Below are positions 57,732 to 64,000 of a stretch of DNA of 64,000 bases, one piece after another. The stretch comes from JANXLO01 sp038231295 (GTDB lineage: Bacteria; Armatimonadota; Chthonomonadetes; Chthonomonadales; Chthonomonadaceae): the NCBI GenBank assembly GCA_038231295.1, contig JBBRLP010000004.1:1-64000 (forward strand), in the 5' to 3' direction. Positions within the stretch are counted from its first letter, which is position 1; each line of letters opens with the position of its first letter. Under the pieces are notes generated by a model. That model saw only the letters and a list, made by a program, of their open reading frames with translations, had not been told where the DNA came from and ran no database searches. A program made the position numbers and the translations under genes.

Positions 57732-58469
57732 CTACCAGCCGAGCGGCTGACCGAGGTGGAAGAAGCCGCCCGTCGGCCCGTCGGAGGCGAGAGTGGCGAG
57801 TTCAACGGAGGTTTTTGCGCCGTCTTCGAGTTCCATCGGTGCGCCTTCGCCGCCCATCTCGGTCTTGACCCAGCCGGGATGCGCGGCATTTACTTTGACA
57901 GGCGTCTCACGCAGTTCCTTCGCCAGATGTACGGTAAAGGCGTTCAGCGCGGTCTTAGAGGAGTTATACGCGAGCGGCATCACATTGTAGACGAACGACT
58001 CCGGATTGCTATGCTCGGTCAGGGAACCCAGAATACTCGACAGGTTAACGATGCGGCCCGCTTCGCTTTTCAATACCAGCGGCAGGAACGCCTGCGTCAG
58101 TTCGATGACGCCGAAGAAGTTAGCATCGTAGGTGGAGCGAAGCACCTCCTGAGAAGTCTTGCTTGGCTGACTGGAGAAGTCTTCCAGATTGATCCCGGCA
58201 TTGTTGACGAGGATGTCCAGTTTGCCGTACTCCGCTTCTACCTTCTGCGCTGCGGTATGGATGCTCACGGTATCCGTCACATCGAGTTGAATTGGCGTGA
58301 CATCCAACCCCTCGGCTTTGAGGATGGCGGCAGCGGCTTCGCCCTTCGCCAGATCGCGTGCGCCAAGCAGAACTTTAATGCCCTGCGTTGCCAACTGCCG
58401 AGCCGTTTCCAACCCAATGCCCTTGTTTGCACCTGTAATCAGAGCAATCTTGCCGTTCGTCTGTGTCAT
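57732..58469 (-). CDS. Short-chain dehydrogenase/reductase (SDR), carbonyl-reductase type
   Basis: A 245-residue classical SDR. The cofactor loop is ALITGANKGIGLETARQL, NNAGIN is present, and the catalytic Tyr-x-x-x-Lys is AYNSSKTALNAFTVHLAKEL. The GANKGIG form and the KVNAAHPGWVKTEMGG segment resemble plant and bacterial carbonyl reductases using NADPH. It likely detoxifies carbonyls. The region upstream carries the inverted repeat GTAAC-N7-GTTAC (58521-58537) that also precedes the Rrf2 gene, so it is probably under Rrf2 control. ATG 58469 has GGGAGACAGG upstream. Confidence 0.9.
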   Translation of the reverse strand: MTQTNGKIALITGANKGIGLETARQLATQGIKVLLGARDLAKGEAAAAILKAEGLDVTPIQLDVTDTVSIHTAAQKVEAEYGKLDILVNNAGINLEDFSSQPSKTSQEVLRSTYDANFFGVIELTQAFLPLVLKSEAGRIVNLSSILGSLTEHSNPESFVYNVMPLAYNSSKTALNAFTVHLAKELRETPVKVNAAHPGWVKTEMGGEGAPMELEDGAKTSVELATLASDGPTGGFFHLGQPLGW

Positions 58470-58520
58470 TATTCCTGTCTCCCATCACTATTGGCGGACG
58501 ATTCGCCCGCCTGTTGATTT

Positions 58521-58537
58521 GTAACACTCATGGTTAC
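58521..58537. promoter_or_regulatory. Putative Rrf2 operator upstream of the SDR gene
   Basis: GTAAC-ACTCATG-GTTAC. On the minus strand it reads ATCGTAACC-atgagt-GTTACAAA, matching the site before the Rrf2 gene (ATCGTAACC-gggata-GTTACATA) in both half-sites and spacing. It lies 52-68 nt before the SDR start codon. Confidence 0.6.
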
Positions 58538-58575
58538 GATTGAAAGCCGCAAAACAGTTGCATCGCGGCAAAGAA

Positions 58576-58908
58576 TTATTGAATGTTGTCGACTTGGTAG
58601 TGTTGTGTCCGCTCGTCTCCGTCATCGTGATAGCGATCCAGAAACTCCTCACGAGACAGCATGCTTTCGCGCATCAGGGAATAGACTTCCATGCGGTTGG
58701 ACAACTCTCTCATCCCTGTGTGATAGGCGCTTATAAATCCTGCATAGCGAATAGAAGAATCACTAATGCTTTCGTATTCGCGTGCCTCGTCTTCACCCTG
58801 CACAATAGCATCCTCAAGTCCTGTAGCGCGAAGAATGACGACACGCTCTTCGTAGACAGTCCCGTCCGGCTTGTTCGCCAGACCATCGTGATCGAAAATG
58901 CACTTCAC
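58576..58908 (-). CDS. DUF4288-like small protein (110 aa)
   Basis: A 110-residue soluble protein. GTVYEERVVILRATGLEDAI followed by EDEAREYE and the later FISAYHTGMREL resemble the DUF4288 family, small proteins of unknown function sometimes placed near toxin-immunity genes. The match is by pattern only. Translation would start at GTG 58908, 6 nt after the stop of the upstream gene, with no strong ribosome site of its own, so coupling is likely. It forms a run with two other small unknown genes and the Rrf2 regulator. Confidence 0.5.
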   Translation of the reverse strand: MKCIFDHDGLANKPDGTVYEERVVILRATGLEDAIVQGEDEAREYESISDSSIRYAGFISAYHTGMRELSNRMEVYSLMRESMLSREEFLDRYHDDGDERTQHYQVDNIQ

Positions 58909-58914
58909 AGAGTA

Positions 58915-59301
58915 CTATTCGAGCCCTTCCCTTATGGTCTGTTCGTCAGGCAATGGCGTGAACCTCCTCTGCCAGTGTTCCTTGCCCCAGAGCGCCTCTG
59001 ACTCTGCGATGTACTTCTCGCTCAGAGACCGTACAAGAGATGCGGGCGTGTTGATGAAAAAGAACCAGGGCAGACCGGCTTCTTCCAGATCGGGTTCGTC
59101 TGGCTCGTACCAGTCACGGTCCCCCTGTGCAGGGTTCAGGCGAGTGCAGACACCAAAATCACAAAGGCATTCGCCTTCCGTCGCATAAAGTCGCTCCGCC
59201 TGATTTCTGCCTTGCGTGTGCCAATTTACTGGCCTCCAGAAAAAGCAAAACTGACGCGGACACACTGCCGGATCGGGTTTTTGCGTACTATCGAAGTGCA
59301 T
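58915..59301 (-). CDS. Uncharacterised protein (128 aa)
   Basis: No family recognised. The protein is polar and rich in Trp, Cys and acidic residues: FCFFWRPVNWHTQGRNQAE, TEGECLCDFGVCTRLNPAQG, EEAGLPWFFFINTPASLVRS. It has no signal or membrane segment. ATG 59301 has GAGAGGTGACA, a good ribosome site with close spacing; an in-frame GTG at 59307 is possible. It precedes the DUF4288-like gene by 6 nt. The 84-nt gap to the gene before it shows no promoter I trust. Confidence 0.5.
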   Translation of the reverse strand: MHFDSTQKPDPAVCPRQFCFFWRPVNWHTQGRNQAERLYATEGECLCDFGVCTRLNPAQGDRDWYEPDEPDLEEAGLPWFFFINTPASLVRSLSEKYIAESEALWGKEHWQRRFTPLPDEQTIREGLE

Positions 59302-59385
59302 TGTCACCTCTCAAATTGTGTCCCGCTGTAAAGTTAGGAGGCTAATTCTCTCTAGCGGTGATGCCCCGCCAGTGCAACGACGATC

Positions 59386-59718
59386 TCAAAGCGTATCCAT
59401 CGGCCAGGTCGCTTCGTTTTCCGCGATGCAACGAGACACAATCAACAATTTTTCTGCCACCTGTGCCTGTCCGTCCGCATAGCGTTCTCCCTGTAGCCCC
59501 ATACTTTCTTTTTCTATTCTGCCCAGATGAGCAACGAGCGCTTCGCGTGTCGTCCCGATCAGGAGCATCTTTTCGATCTCCCCAACATAGCTGTCATACT
59601 CATCCATCGCTCCGGGATATCCAAATATTCCTATTGGATCCCAGTCAACCAGCAGTATCAGCCGCACGAAGCCATAAAGTGTAGAGAAGGGCTTCCAATC
59701 CGGTTTTACCGTCCTCAT
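59386..59718 (-). CDS. Uncharacterised protein coupled to the Rrf2 gene (110 aa)
   Basis: A 110-residue soluble protein. LLVDWDPIGIFGYPGAMDEY followed by DSYVGEIEKMLLIG and later LVAHLGRIEKESMGLQG has a pattern seen in small unnamed proteins related in style to DUF1871 (W-D-P-x-G-I, then D-E-Y). I cannot assign a role. Its ATG (59716-59718) overlaps the stop of the Rrf2 gene as ATGA, so the two are translated together and the regulator probably controls it. Confidence 0.55.
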   Translation of the reverse strand: MRTVKPDWKPFSTLYGFVRLILLVDWDPIGIFGYPGAMDEYDSYVGEIEKMLLIGTTREALVAHLGRIEKESMGLQGERYADGQAQVAEKLLIVSRCIAENEATWPMDTL

Positions 59719-60158
59719 TTATCAACTTTCTTGTACGGCATCTCACCCGTGACGCCATTGACTATCTGCTCAAGCGTCGTCTGCGCCAATCTCTCTTCCA
59801 GCGCGGACTCCGCCTCGTCAAACAGGCCACGCAACGCCTTTGTCATACTCCTGCCGATGGCGCAATGGGGGTTCGGAGGCTGTGTGGGCAGAGAGAATAG
59901 AGGGTCTTCCTGAACGGCTTTGTAGCAGTCCAGCAGGGTGATCTGGTGAGGCAGTTTGCGGAGACGCCAGCCACCGCCATTCCCCGAGCGTGACTCAACC
60001 AGACCCGCCCGACGCAGATCGCCGAGCAGCCGGCGAATCACGACGGGGTTCGTAATGACGCTGCACGAGATGAACTCAGAGGTGAGAGCCTCCGGGTAGC
60101 GACAGGCGAGCATCGTCATGGTATGGATGGCAACAGCGAACTGGCTGTTCGTATTCAT
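59715..60158 (-). CDS. Rrf2 family transcriptional regulator (YwnA-like, no Fe-S cluster motif)
   Basis: A 147-residue Rrf2-type winged-helix regulator. SQFAVAIHTMTMLACRY, SVITNPVVIRRLLGDLRRAG and VESRSGNGGGWRLRKLP are the family landmarks, and ITLLDCYKAVQED follows. The four Cys are scattered rather than in the C-x5-7-C-x3-6-C cluster of IscR or NsrR, so it is of the cluster-free type that senses thiol-reactive compounds or quinones. A GTAAC-N7-GTTAC site lies 46 nt before its ATG and again before the SDR gene. It likely represses itself, the coupled 110-aa gene and the reductase group. Confidence 0.88.
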   Translation of the reverse strand: MNTNSQFAVAIHTMTMLACRYPEALTSEFISCSVITNPVVIRRLLGDLRRAGLVESRSGNGGGWRLRKLPHQITLLDCYKAVQEDPLFSLPTQPPNPHCAIGRSMTKALRGLFDEAESALEERLAQTTLEQIVNGVTGEMPYKKVDK

Positions 60159-60179
60159 AGGTTCTGCACGGCGGCATTC

Positions 60180-60200
60180 TGGGCGGAGAGGCTCCGCCCA
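60180..60200. promoter_or_regulatory. Compact GC-rich hairpin in the Rrf2 leader region
   Basis: TGGGCGGAG (60180-60188), AGG, CTCCGCCCA (60192-60200): a 9-bp stem with a 3-nt loop between the putative operator and the Rrf2 start. It could be part of the mRNA leader or a protein-binding site. Confidence 0.35.
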
Positions 60201-60203
60201 ATC

Positions 60204-60220
60204 GTAACCGGGATAGTTAC
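60204..60220. promoter_or_regulatory. Putative Rrf2 autoregulatory operator
   Basis: GTAAC-CGGGATA-GTTAC. The half-sites and 7-bp spacing are the same as at 58521-58537, and the shared flank is ATC on one side and A-T-A on the other. It overlaps the likely promoter of the Rrf2 gene. Confidence 0.6.
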
Positions 60221-60260
60221 ATAACGCTTCGTTTGTGAAGAAGGTTCCTGAGTAGGGAGA

Positions 60261-61394
60261 CTACTCGACGGGAACCCAGCGGCGTTCGGCGCTGGCTTTA
60301 AGAACAGCATCTATGACCTGCTGCGATTTCCAGCCATCCTCCATATCAGGCGAGAGGGTCGTCTGTCCGGTGTAAATGGCTTCCAGCCAGCGGTAGGTCG
60401 TGCCGGTTCCGTTCTGACGTCCGGGGCGGAAGTAGTCCTCGTCCTCATGGGAGTCCTCGGGCAGTGTCACGCCTTCCACCGGGATCGTCGCCCAGTGTTT
60501 GTTGCCGTTTTTCTGCCCGCGCAGGCGTGTGCCTCCGTGACTGGCGACGAAGTGCAGCCGTCCCAGCGTTCCGTAAACCTCGACCTCCTGGTGCTGCGCG
60601 TAGGCTCCCTGATAGGCGATCCAGCTTGTGTGGAATATTCCCTGAGCGCCGGACGCGAACTCCGCGAGAAAGGCGCAGGAGTCGTCGTTGCGCGGCCCGG
60701 TGCGCGGGTCTTCCGTGCGGACGAGTTCGATGCCATCCGGCGCGTTCTCGATATCGTGCAGCACGGTCAGGGTATGGGCGCAGACGGAGGCGAACTCGTC
60801 TCGGGTAATGTAGCGGGCGAGATCAATCAGATGCGAGCCGAGATCGCCGAGGATGCCGGAACCGCTGCTCTCCGTCAGGCCGCGCCAGCCCGGCGCACGG
60901 TTCAGCCCGAAGCCGCCATGATACTGCCCGGAGACATGGAGAATGCGCCCGACGTAGCCCTCCGCGACGAGGCGGCGGAACGTCTGTACGTTCGGGTTGT
61001 CCCGGTAGGGGAAGTTCGCCATGCCGAGCAGACCCTTGGCCTTCGCTGTGTCCGCCATCTCCCGCGCCTGCGTCGCATCCATCGCGACGGGCTTTTCGCA
61101 GATCACGTGGAGGCCGCGCTGAAACGCCGCCATCGTCGCCGGATGATGCAGCACGTTAGGCGTACAGACAACGACCGCGTCCATCGGAACGGTGTCCAGC
61201 ATCGTCTCCAACTCCGTGAACGCCTGCACCCCCGCGCCGTATTTCGCCTGCGTCTCGCCTTCGTCGCGGGCTTTCGTGCCGCAGACCGCGACAATCTCCG
61301 CATGAGGATGGTTCTGCAAAGCGGGCAGATGCCAGTAGTTGACCCACCAGCTCGGCCCAATAATTCCAACGCGCACTTTCGCTTTCTGACTCAC
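60261..61394 (-). CDS. Gfo/Idh/MocA family oxidoreductase
   Basis: A 377-residue NAD(P)-dependent oxidoreductase. VRVGIIGPSWWVNYWHLPAL is the Rossmann start with a bulky WWV in place of the usual small residues; HVICEKPVAMDATQAREM is the EKP motif; GSGILGDLGSHLIDLARYIT provides the conserved Asp-x-x-x-His. It acts on an unknown sugar or cyclitol. Translation starts at GTG 61394 with AAGGGAG 5-6 nt upstream; the longer frame overlaps the purN gene. It lies 37 nt after purN, although there is no evident functional link. Confidence 0.88.
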   Translation of the reverse strand: MSQKAKVRVGIIGPSWWVNYWHLPALQNHPHAEIVAVCGTKARDEGETQAKYGAGVQAFTELETMLDTVPMDAVVVCTPNVLHHPATMAAFQRGLHVICEKPVAMDATQAREMADTAKAKGLLGMANFPYRDNPNVQTFRRLVAEGYVGRILHVSGQYHGGFGLNRAPGWRGLTESSGSGILGDLGSHLIDLARYITRDEFASVCAHTLTVLHDIENAPDGIELVRTEDPRTGPRNDDSCAFLAEFASGAQGIFHTSWIAYQGAYAQHQEVEVYGTLGRLHFVASHGGTRLRGQKNGNKHWATIPVEGVTLPEDSHEDEDYFRPGRQNGTGTTYRWLEAIYTGQTTLSPDMEDGWKSQQVIDAVLKASAERRWVPVE

Positions 61395-61431
61395 GTTCGC
61401 TCCCTTCCGTTCTCTGTACAGTACACAAACT

Positions 61432-62079
61432 CTATTCCACTGAGATTCGCACCCGCCCCTCTTCGATATGCAGGCGACCGGCGGCGAAGAGACGCACCGC
61501 CCGCACGTAAGCGCGATGTTCCGCACCCAGTACTCGCACCGCAAGCGTCGCTGGCGTGTCCTCCTCATCCACCTCCACCGGAATCTGCACGATAATCGGC
61601 CCGGTATCGTACTGCTCGTCTACAAAGTGAACCGTGCATCCGGAAATCTTCATGCCGCTCGCCAGCACGGCCTCATGCACCTTCGCGCCATACATCCCCT
61701 GTCCGCCGAACAGCGGCAACAGCGCGGGATGGATGTTCATGATACGGGCTGAATAGGCGGCGACGACAGCGGGGGGCAGATGGCGCATATAGCCTGCCAG
61801 GCAGATCAGGTCTGCCTCATGGCGGCGCAGGAGGCGCAGCAGCGCCCCGGCATACCCCGGTTCATCCCCCTCGTACTTGCGCGGCGAGACGACCGAGACC
61901 GCCACGCCTGCCGCCTTTGCCCGCTCCAGCGCCGGCGCATCAGCGCGGGTTCCGATCACAACGGCGAACTCCCCGGCAATCTCACCCGATTCGCAGCCTG
62001 CCAGCAGAGCGCCCAGATTCGACCCGCGTCCCTGCCCGGAGACCAGCGCAGCGATTTTGATGGGGGGCTTTTCGGTCAT
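61432..62079 (-). CDS. purN: Phosphoribosylglycinamide formyltransferase
   Basis: A 215-residue enzyme that formylates GAR with 10-formyl-tetrahydrofolate in purine synthesis. IAALVSGQGRGSNLGALLAG is the substrate-binding loop, LICLAGYMRHLP the folate region, and the catalytic Asn-His-Asp set is in IMNIHPALLPLFGG and DEQYDTGPIIVQ. ATG 62079 is the best start although AGGAG is about 12 nt away. Upstream frame to 62298 shows no conserved residues. No other pur gene is nearby. Confidence 0.92.
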   Translation of the reverse strand: MTEKPPIKIAALVSGQGRGSNLGALLAGCESGEIAGEFAVVIGTRADAPALERAKAAGVAVSVVSPRKYEGDEPGYAGALLRLLRRHEADLICLAGYMRHLPPAVVAAYSARIMNIHPALLPLFGGQGMYGAKVHEAVLASGMKISGCTVHFVDEQYDTGPIIVQIPVEVDEEDTPATLAVRVLGAEHRAYVRAVRLFAAGRLHIEEGRVRISVE

Positions 62080-62179
62080 AGTGGGGCGAGGCTCCTGTGG
62101 TTTTGTCCTATTGTACCCCAGACCCAACAGACAGCGAACAGGATTCCGCCTGCCGAAAGTGGAACTGAGAGGCAGTCCC

Positions 62180-62950
62180 ATGCGGGAAATCCTTATCGAG
62201 AGGACGGTTCCGGTGAAACGACGGTCTGTTCGTATCTTATCGGCCTTTGCCCTGCTTGTCAGCGCGATGGCGGTCTGTGGCTGTACGCGGACGGTCAATC
62301 GGACGGCGGAGCGTAAAATCCGCGACGCGCTGCCCGATCTTCTCGGCCCAGCCCGTCAGTATCGCGCCCATGTCGAAAGTGCGCCGGGCAAAACGCTCGC
62401 CGGTCAGCTCGCCGCCGTGACGATTGATGGCGACGATGTGCAGCTTGAGAACGGCCTGCTCCTCGACCAACTTCATCTCGATCTGAAAGGCGTGGAGGTG
62501 GACACGAAGGCAGGGCGAGTGCGCGGGGTGCAGCAGGTGCGGTTTACGGCGACGGTCAGCGAAAACAGCCTGAACGAGTATCTGGCCGGAGAGGCCCCCG
62601 AAGGCGAGACGATACAGAAACTGCACCTGACGCTGAACGCAGGCAGGGTGACCCTCTCGGCGGAGCGTGTCGTTCTCGGCCTCGGCGTTCCATTCAGCTT
62701 CACCGGGCCACTGCGCGTTCTGCCGCCGCGTCGCATCGAACTCGACCCGGCCCGGTTTGTGGTCGTTGGTCTCCCGTTCACCGGTGCGCCGCTCCAGTTT
62801 CTGAAACGCCGTTTCGAGAGTTCGGTAGACCTCTCCGCATTGCCGTTTCCCGTAACGATCTCCTCTGTCACGACCGCACGAGGTAAATTGACTCTTTCCG
62901 GCACGGCGGATGTCGCGGCCTTTTTGCAGCGCACACAGGAGAAGCGATGA
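62180..62950 (+). CDS. DUF2993/LmeA-like lipid-binding lipoprotein
   Basis: A 256-residue exported protein. A hydrophobic signal ILSAFALLVSAMAVCGC suggests a lipoprotein with Cys as the modified residue. AERKIRDALPDLLG, DLKGVEVDTKAGRVRGVQQV and SENSLNEYLAGEAPEG match the DUF2993 (LmeA) family, envelope proteins that bind phospholipid. ATG 62180 has GAGAGG 8 nt upstream; GTG 62213 directly before the basic residues is an alternative. Divergent from purN and followed after 25 nt by the Clp1-type gene. Confidence 0.75.
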   Translation: MREILIERTVPVKRRSVRILSAFALLVSAMAVCGCTRTVNRTAERKIRDALPDLLGPARQYRAHVESAPGKTLAGQLAAVTIDGDDVQLENGLLLDQLHLDLKGVEVDTKAGRVRGVQQVRFTATVSENSLNEYLAGEAPEGETIQKLHLTLNAGRVTLSAERVVLGLGVPFSFTGPLRVLPPRRIELDPARFVVVGLPFTGAPLQFLKRRFESSVDLSALPFPVTISSVTTARGKLTLSGTADVAAFLQRTQEKR

Positions 62951-62975
62951 GGCGTTACCGGGAGGAACTGCGGCA

Positions 62976-64000
62976 GTGAATGACGCCGATGCGCCCTATG
63001 CCGCCTGGGAACCGACGGTGGCAGCAGTCCTGGAGTCGGACGGGCCGGTCCTGCTGATCGGCGGCATGGATGTGGGCAAGACGACCTTCACGCGCCTGCT
63101 GGTCAATCGCCTGACGGCGAGCGGCAGGACCGTCGCCCTGCTGGACGGCGACCCCGGCCAGTCGGAGATCGGGCCGCCGGGCTGTGTGGGTCTGGCGCGA
63201 GTGGAGGCTCCCACGGCGGCGCTCTCCGACCTCGCGCCGCAGGCGCTCGCGTTCGTCGGTAACACTTCGCCCGCCGCGCATCTGCTCGAACACGCCGCCG
63301 GAGTCAGCCGACTGGCCGCTCTCGCGGGCGACGGTCGCCTGATCGTGGATACCTGCGGCTACATTCAGGGTGGCGCGGCGCGGAGAATGCACCAGACCGA
63401 ATTCGATCTGCTGAATCCGGCCCATGTGATTGCCTTGCAGCGCAAGAGCGAACTGGAACCGATCCTCGCGCCAATGCGCCGACGCTCCGGCTGCCGTATT
63501 CATGCCCCGCCGGTTCCCGCCGCCATTGCCCGCAAGACGCCTGCCTTTCGGTCGCAGCGCCGCGCCATGCGCTTCGCCTCCTACTTCGAGGCGACGACGC
63601 TGCATACCTACCGCTTCGACGACGTGGCGCTCGTCGGGACATGGCTCGGCGGCGGCGAACCATTGCCGCCGCATCTGCTGAAGTTCGTCAATCAGGCCGT
63701 CTGGCCTCCGGTACGGGTCTTCCATGCGGAGATGAGTGACCGAGTCCTGGGCCTGATGGTCAGTCTGCCGCTGGAGCGTGATGTGCCGGGGTTTGGAGTC
63801 GTTCAGGAGCAGTTGAAGGCGGAAACGATAGCGGTGACGGTCGCGCCACGCCTGCGGCATCTGCTGCTTGGCCTGGAGGGGGCGAACGGGAAACTGCTTG
63901 GCCTCGGCTTGCTGGAAGCGCTGGATTTTCGCCGCCGCACCCTCGGCGTTCGAACGCCGATTCGTGCGCCTGACGCCGCCTGCATCGTGCGTTTTGGCAC
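62976..64000 (+). CDS. Clp1/Grc3-type polynucleotide 5'-hydroxyl kinase, cut by the window edge
   Basis: The reading frame runs open from GTG 62976 (GGGAGG about 10 nt upstream) to the end of the window, at least 341 residues. Walker A is LLIGGMDVGKTTFTRLL, Walker B region LLDGDPGQSEIGPPG with the D-x-D-P-G-Q of Clp1-type kinases, and VDTCGYIQGGAARRMHQTEF plus VIALQRKSELEPIL match the Clp1_P domain. Eukaryotic and archaeal relatives phosphorylate RNA 5'-OH ends; bacterial members are scarce. An ordinary GTPase is the main alternative but lacks the DPGQ motif. It follows the DUF2993 gene by 25 nt. The opposite-strand open frame here is a shadow. Confidence 0.8.
   Translation, partial: MNDADAPYAAWEPTVAAVLESDGPVLLIGGMDVGKTTFTRLLVNRLTASGRTVALLDGDPGQSEIGPPGCVGLARVEAPTAALSDLAPQALAFVGNTSPAAHLLEHAAGVSRLAALAGDGRLIVDTCGYIQGGAARRMHQTEFDLLNPAHVIALQRKSELEPILAPMRRRSGCRIHAPPVPAAIARKTPAFRSQRRAMRFASYFEATTLHTYRFDDVALVGTWLGGGEPLPPHLLKFVNQAVWPPVRVFHAEMSDRVLGLMVSLPLERDVPGFGVVQEQLKAETIAVTVAPRLRHLLLGLEGANGKLLGLGLLEALDFRRRTLGVRTPIRAPDAACIVRFG

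Noticed and set aside
62955..63860. 301-aa antisense frame at the right edge
   Set aside because: The plus-strand frame from 62976 carries Walker motifs and stays open to the end of the window.
1..64000. tRNA or rRNA genes
   Set aside because: I read the gaps between genes on both strands and saw no T-loop or acceptor-like arrangement; most gaps are under 300 bases and the longer ones are explained by repeats or the RNA candidate.

Overview
The window is GC-rich bacterial chromosome, densely coded on both strands, with no rRNA, tRNA, CRISPR array, prophage or intact insertion sequence that I can see. The gene mix points to a Gram-negative-type, non-proteobacterial lineage, most likely Armatimonadota: planctomycete-style DUF1549/DUF1553 and DUF1501 proteins, pseudopilin-like H-X9-DG heads, DUF6807 (PmoA-like) proteins, several phytanoyl-CoA-dioxygenase-like proteins, an exosortase/EpsI-like pair, class III fructose bisphosphatase and a Clp1-type RNA kinase. 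This placement is inferred from family content. TTG start codons are common (4135, 13009, 19645, 26538, 31721, 48555).

Layout. 1-2.3 kb: a repeat-rich leader bounded by a perfect 15-bp inverted repeat, a double-HTH/TPR regulator, and a broken PIN toxin gene. 2.3-6.4 kb: a GNAT acetyltransferase diverging from a DUF6807 / OppD-type ATPase / MoeA operon. 6.4-9.3 kb: a 72-aa protein and a GH2 glycosidase. 9.5-13.6 kb: zinc-ribbon coiled-coil protein, RNase HI, PhyH-like oxygenase, a DUF6807 protein whose reading frame runs through a second copy of the left-edge repeat, and a DEDDh exonuclease. 13.6-17.6 kb: a small-membrane-protein operon with two H-X9-DG proteins and an unlisted 44-aa ORF, a PhyH protein, and a toxin-antitoxin pair with a palindromic operator. 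17.6-22.3 kb: a secreted clan-A glycosidase with a DUF6785-like membrane protein. 22.4-25.6 kb: a promoter-to-terminator structured RNA candidate, an HNH nuclease, and an exosortase-like protein lacking its catalytic Cys and His beside an EpsI-like partner. 25.6-31.7 kb: NAD-epimerase, Gfo/Idh/MocA oxidoreductase, methyltransferase, split ChrA transporter, di-heme DUF1111 protein. 32-39 kb: GH20 enzyme, HolB, an unknown protein, XerC/D recombinase, and a ROK regulator that appears leaderless. 39.4-44.5 kb: DUF1549/1553, DUF1501 and beta-propeller operon. 44.5-50.1 kb: a five-gene operon converging on 2-oxoglutarate semialdehyde, best read as 4-hydroxyproline catabolism with an additional FAH-family enzyme. 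50.1-50.8 kb: a mosaic of inverted repeats. 50.8-64 kb: Fbp class III, pRiA4b ORF-3-like protein, S9 peptidase, an OYE/quinone-reductase/SDR reductase group with an Rrf2 regulator sharing one operator motif, a second Gfo/Idh/MocA protein, PurN, a DUF2993 lipoprotein and a truncated Clp1-type kinase.

The biological theme is sugar, glycan and amino-acid scavenging (GH2, GH20, clan-A GH, DUF6807, PhyH, Gfo/Idh, hydroxyproline operon) mixed with housekeeping genes. The most unusual items are the degenerate exosortase/EpsI pair, the candidate RNA at 22.47-22.76 kb, the dispersed palindrome-rich repeats (one apparently translated), and the shared Rrf2 operator.
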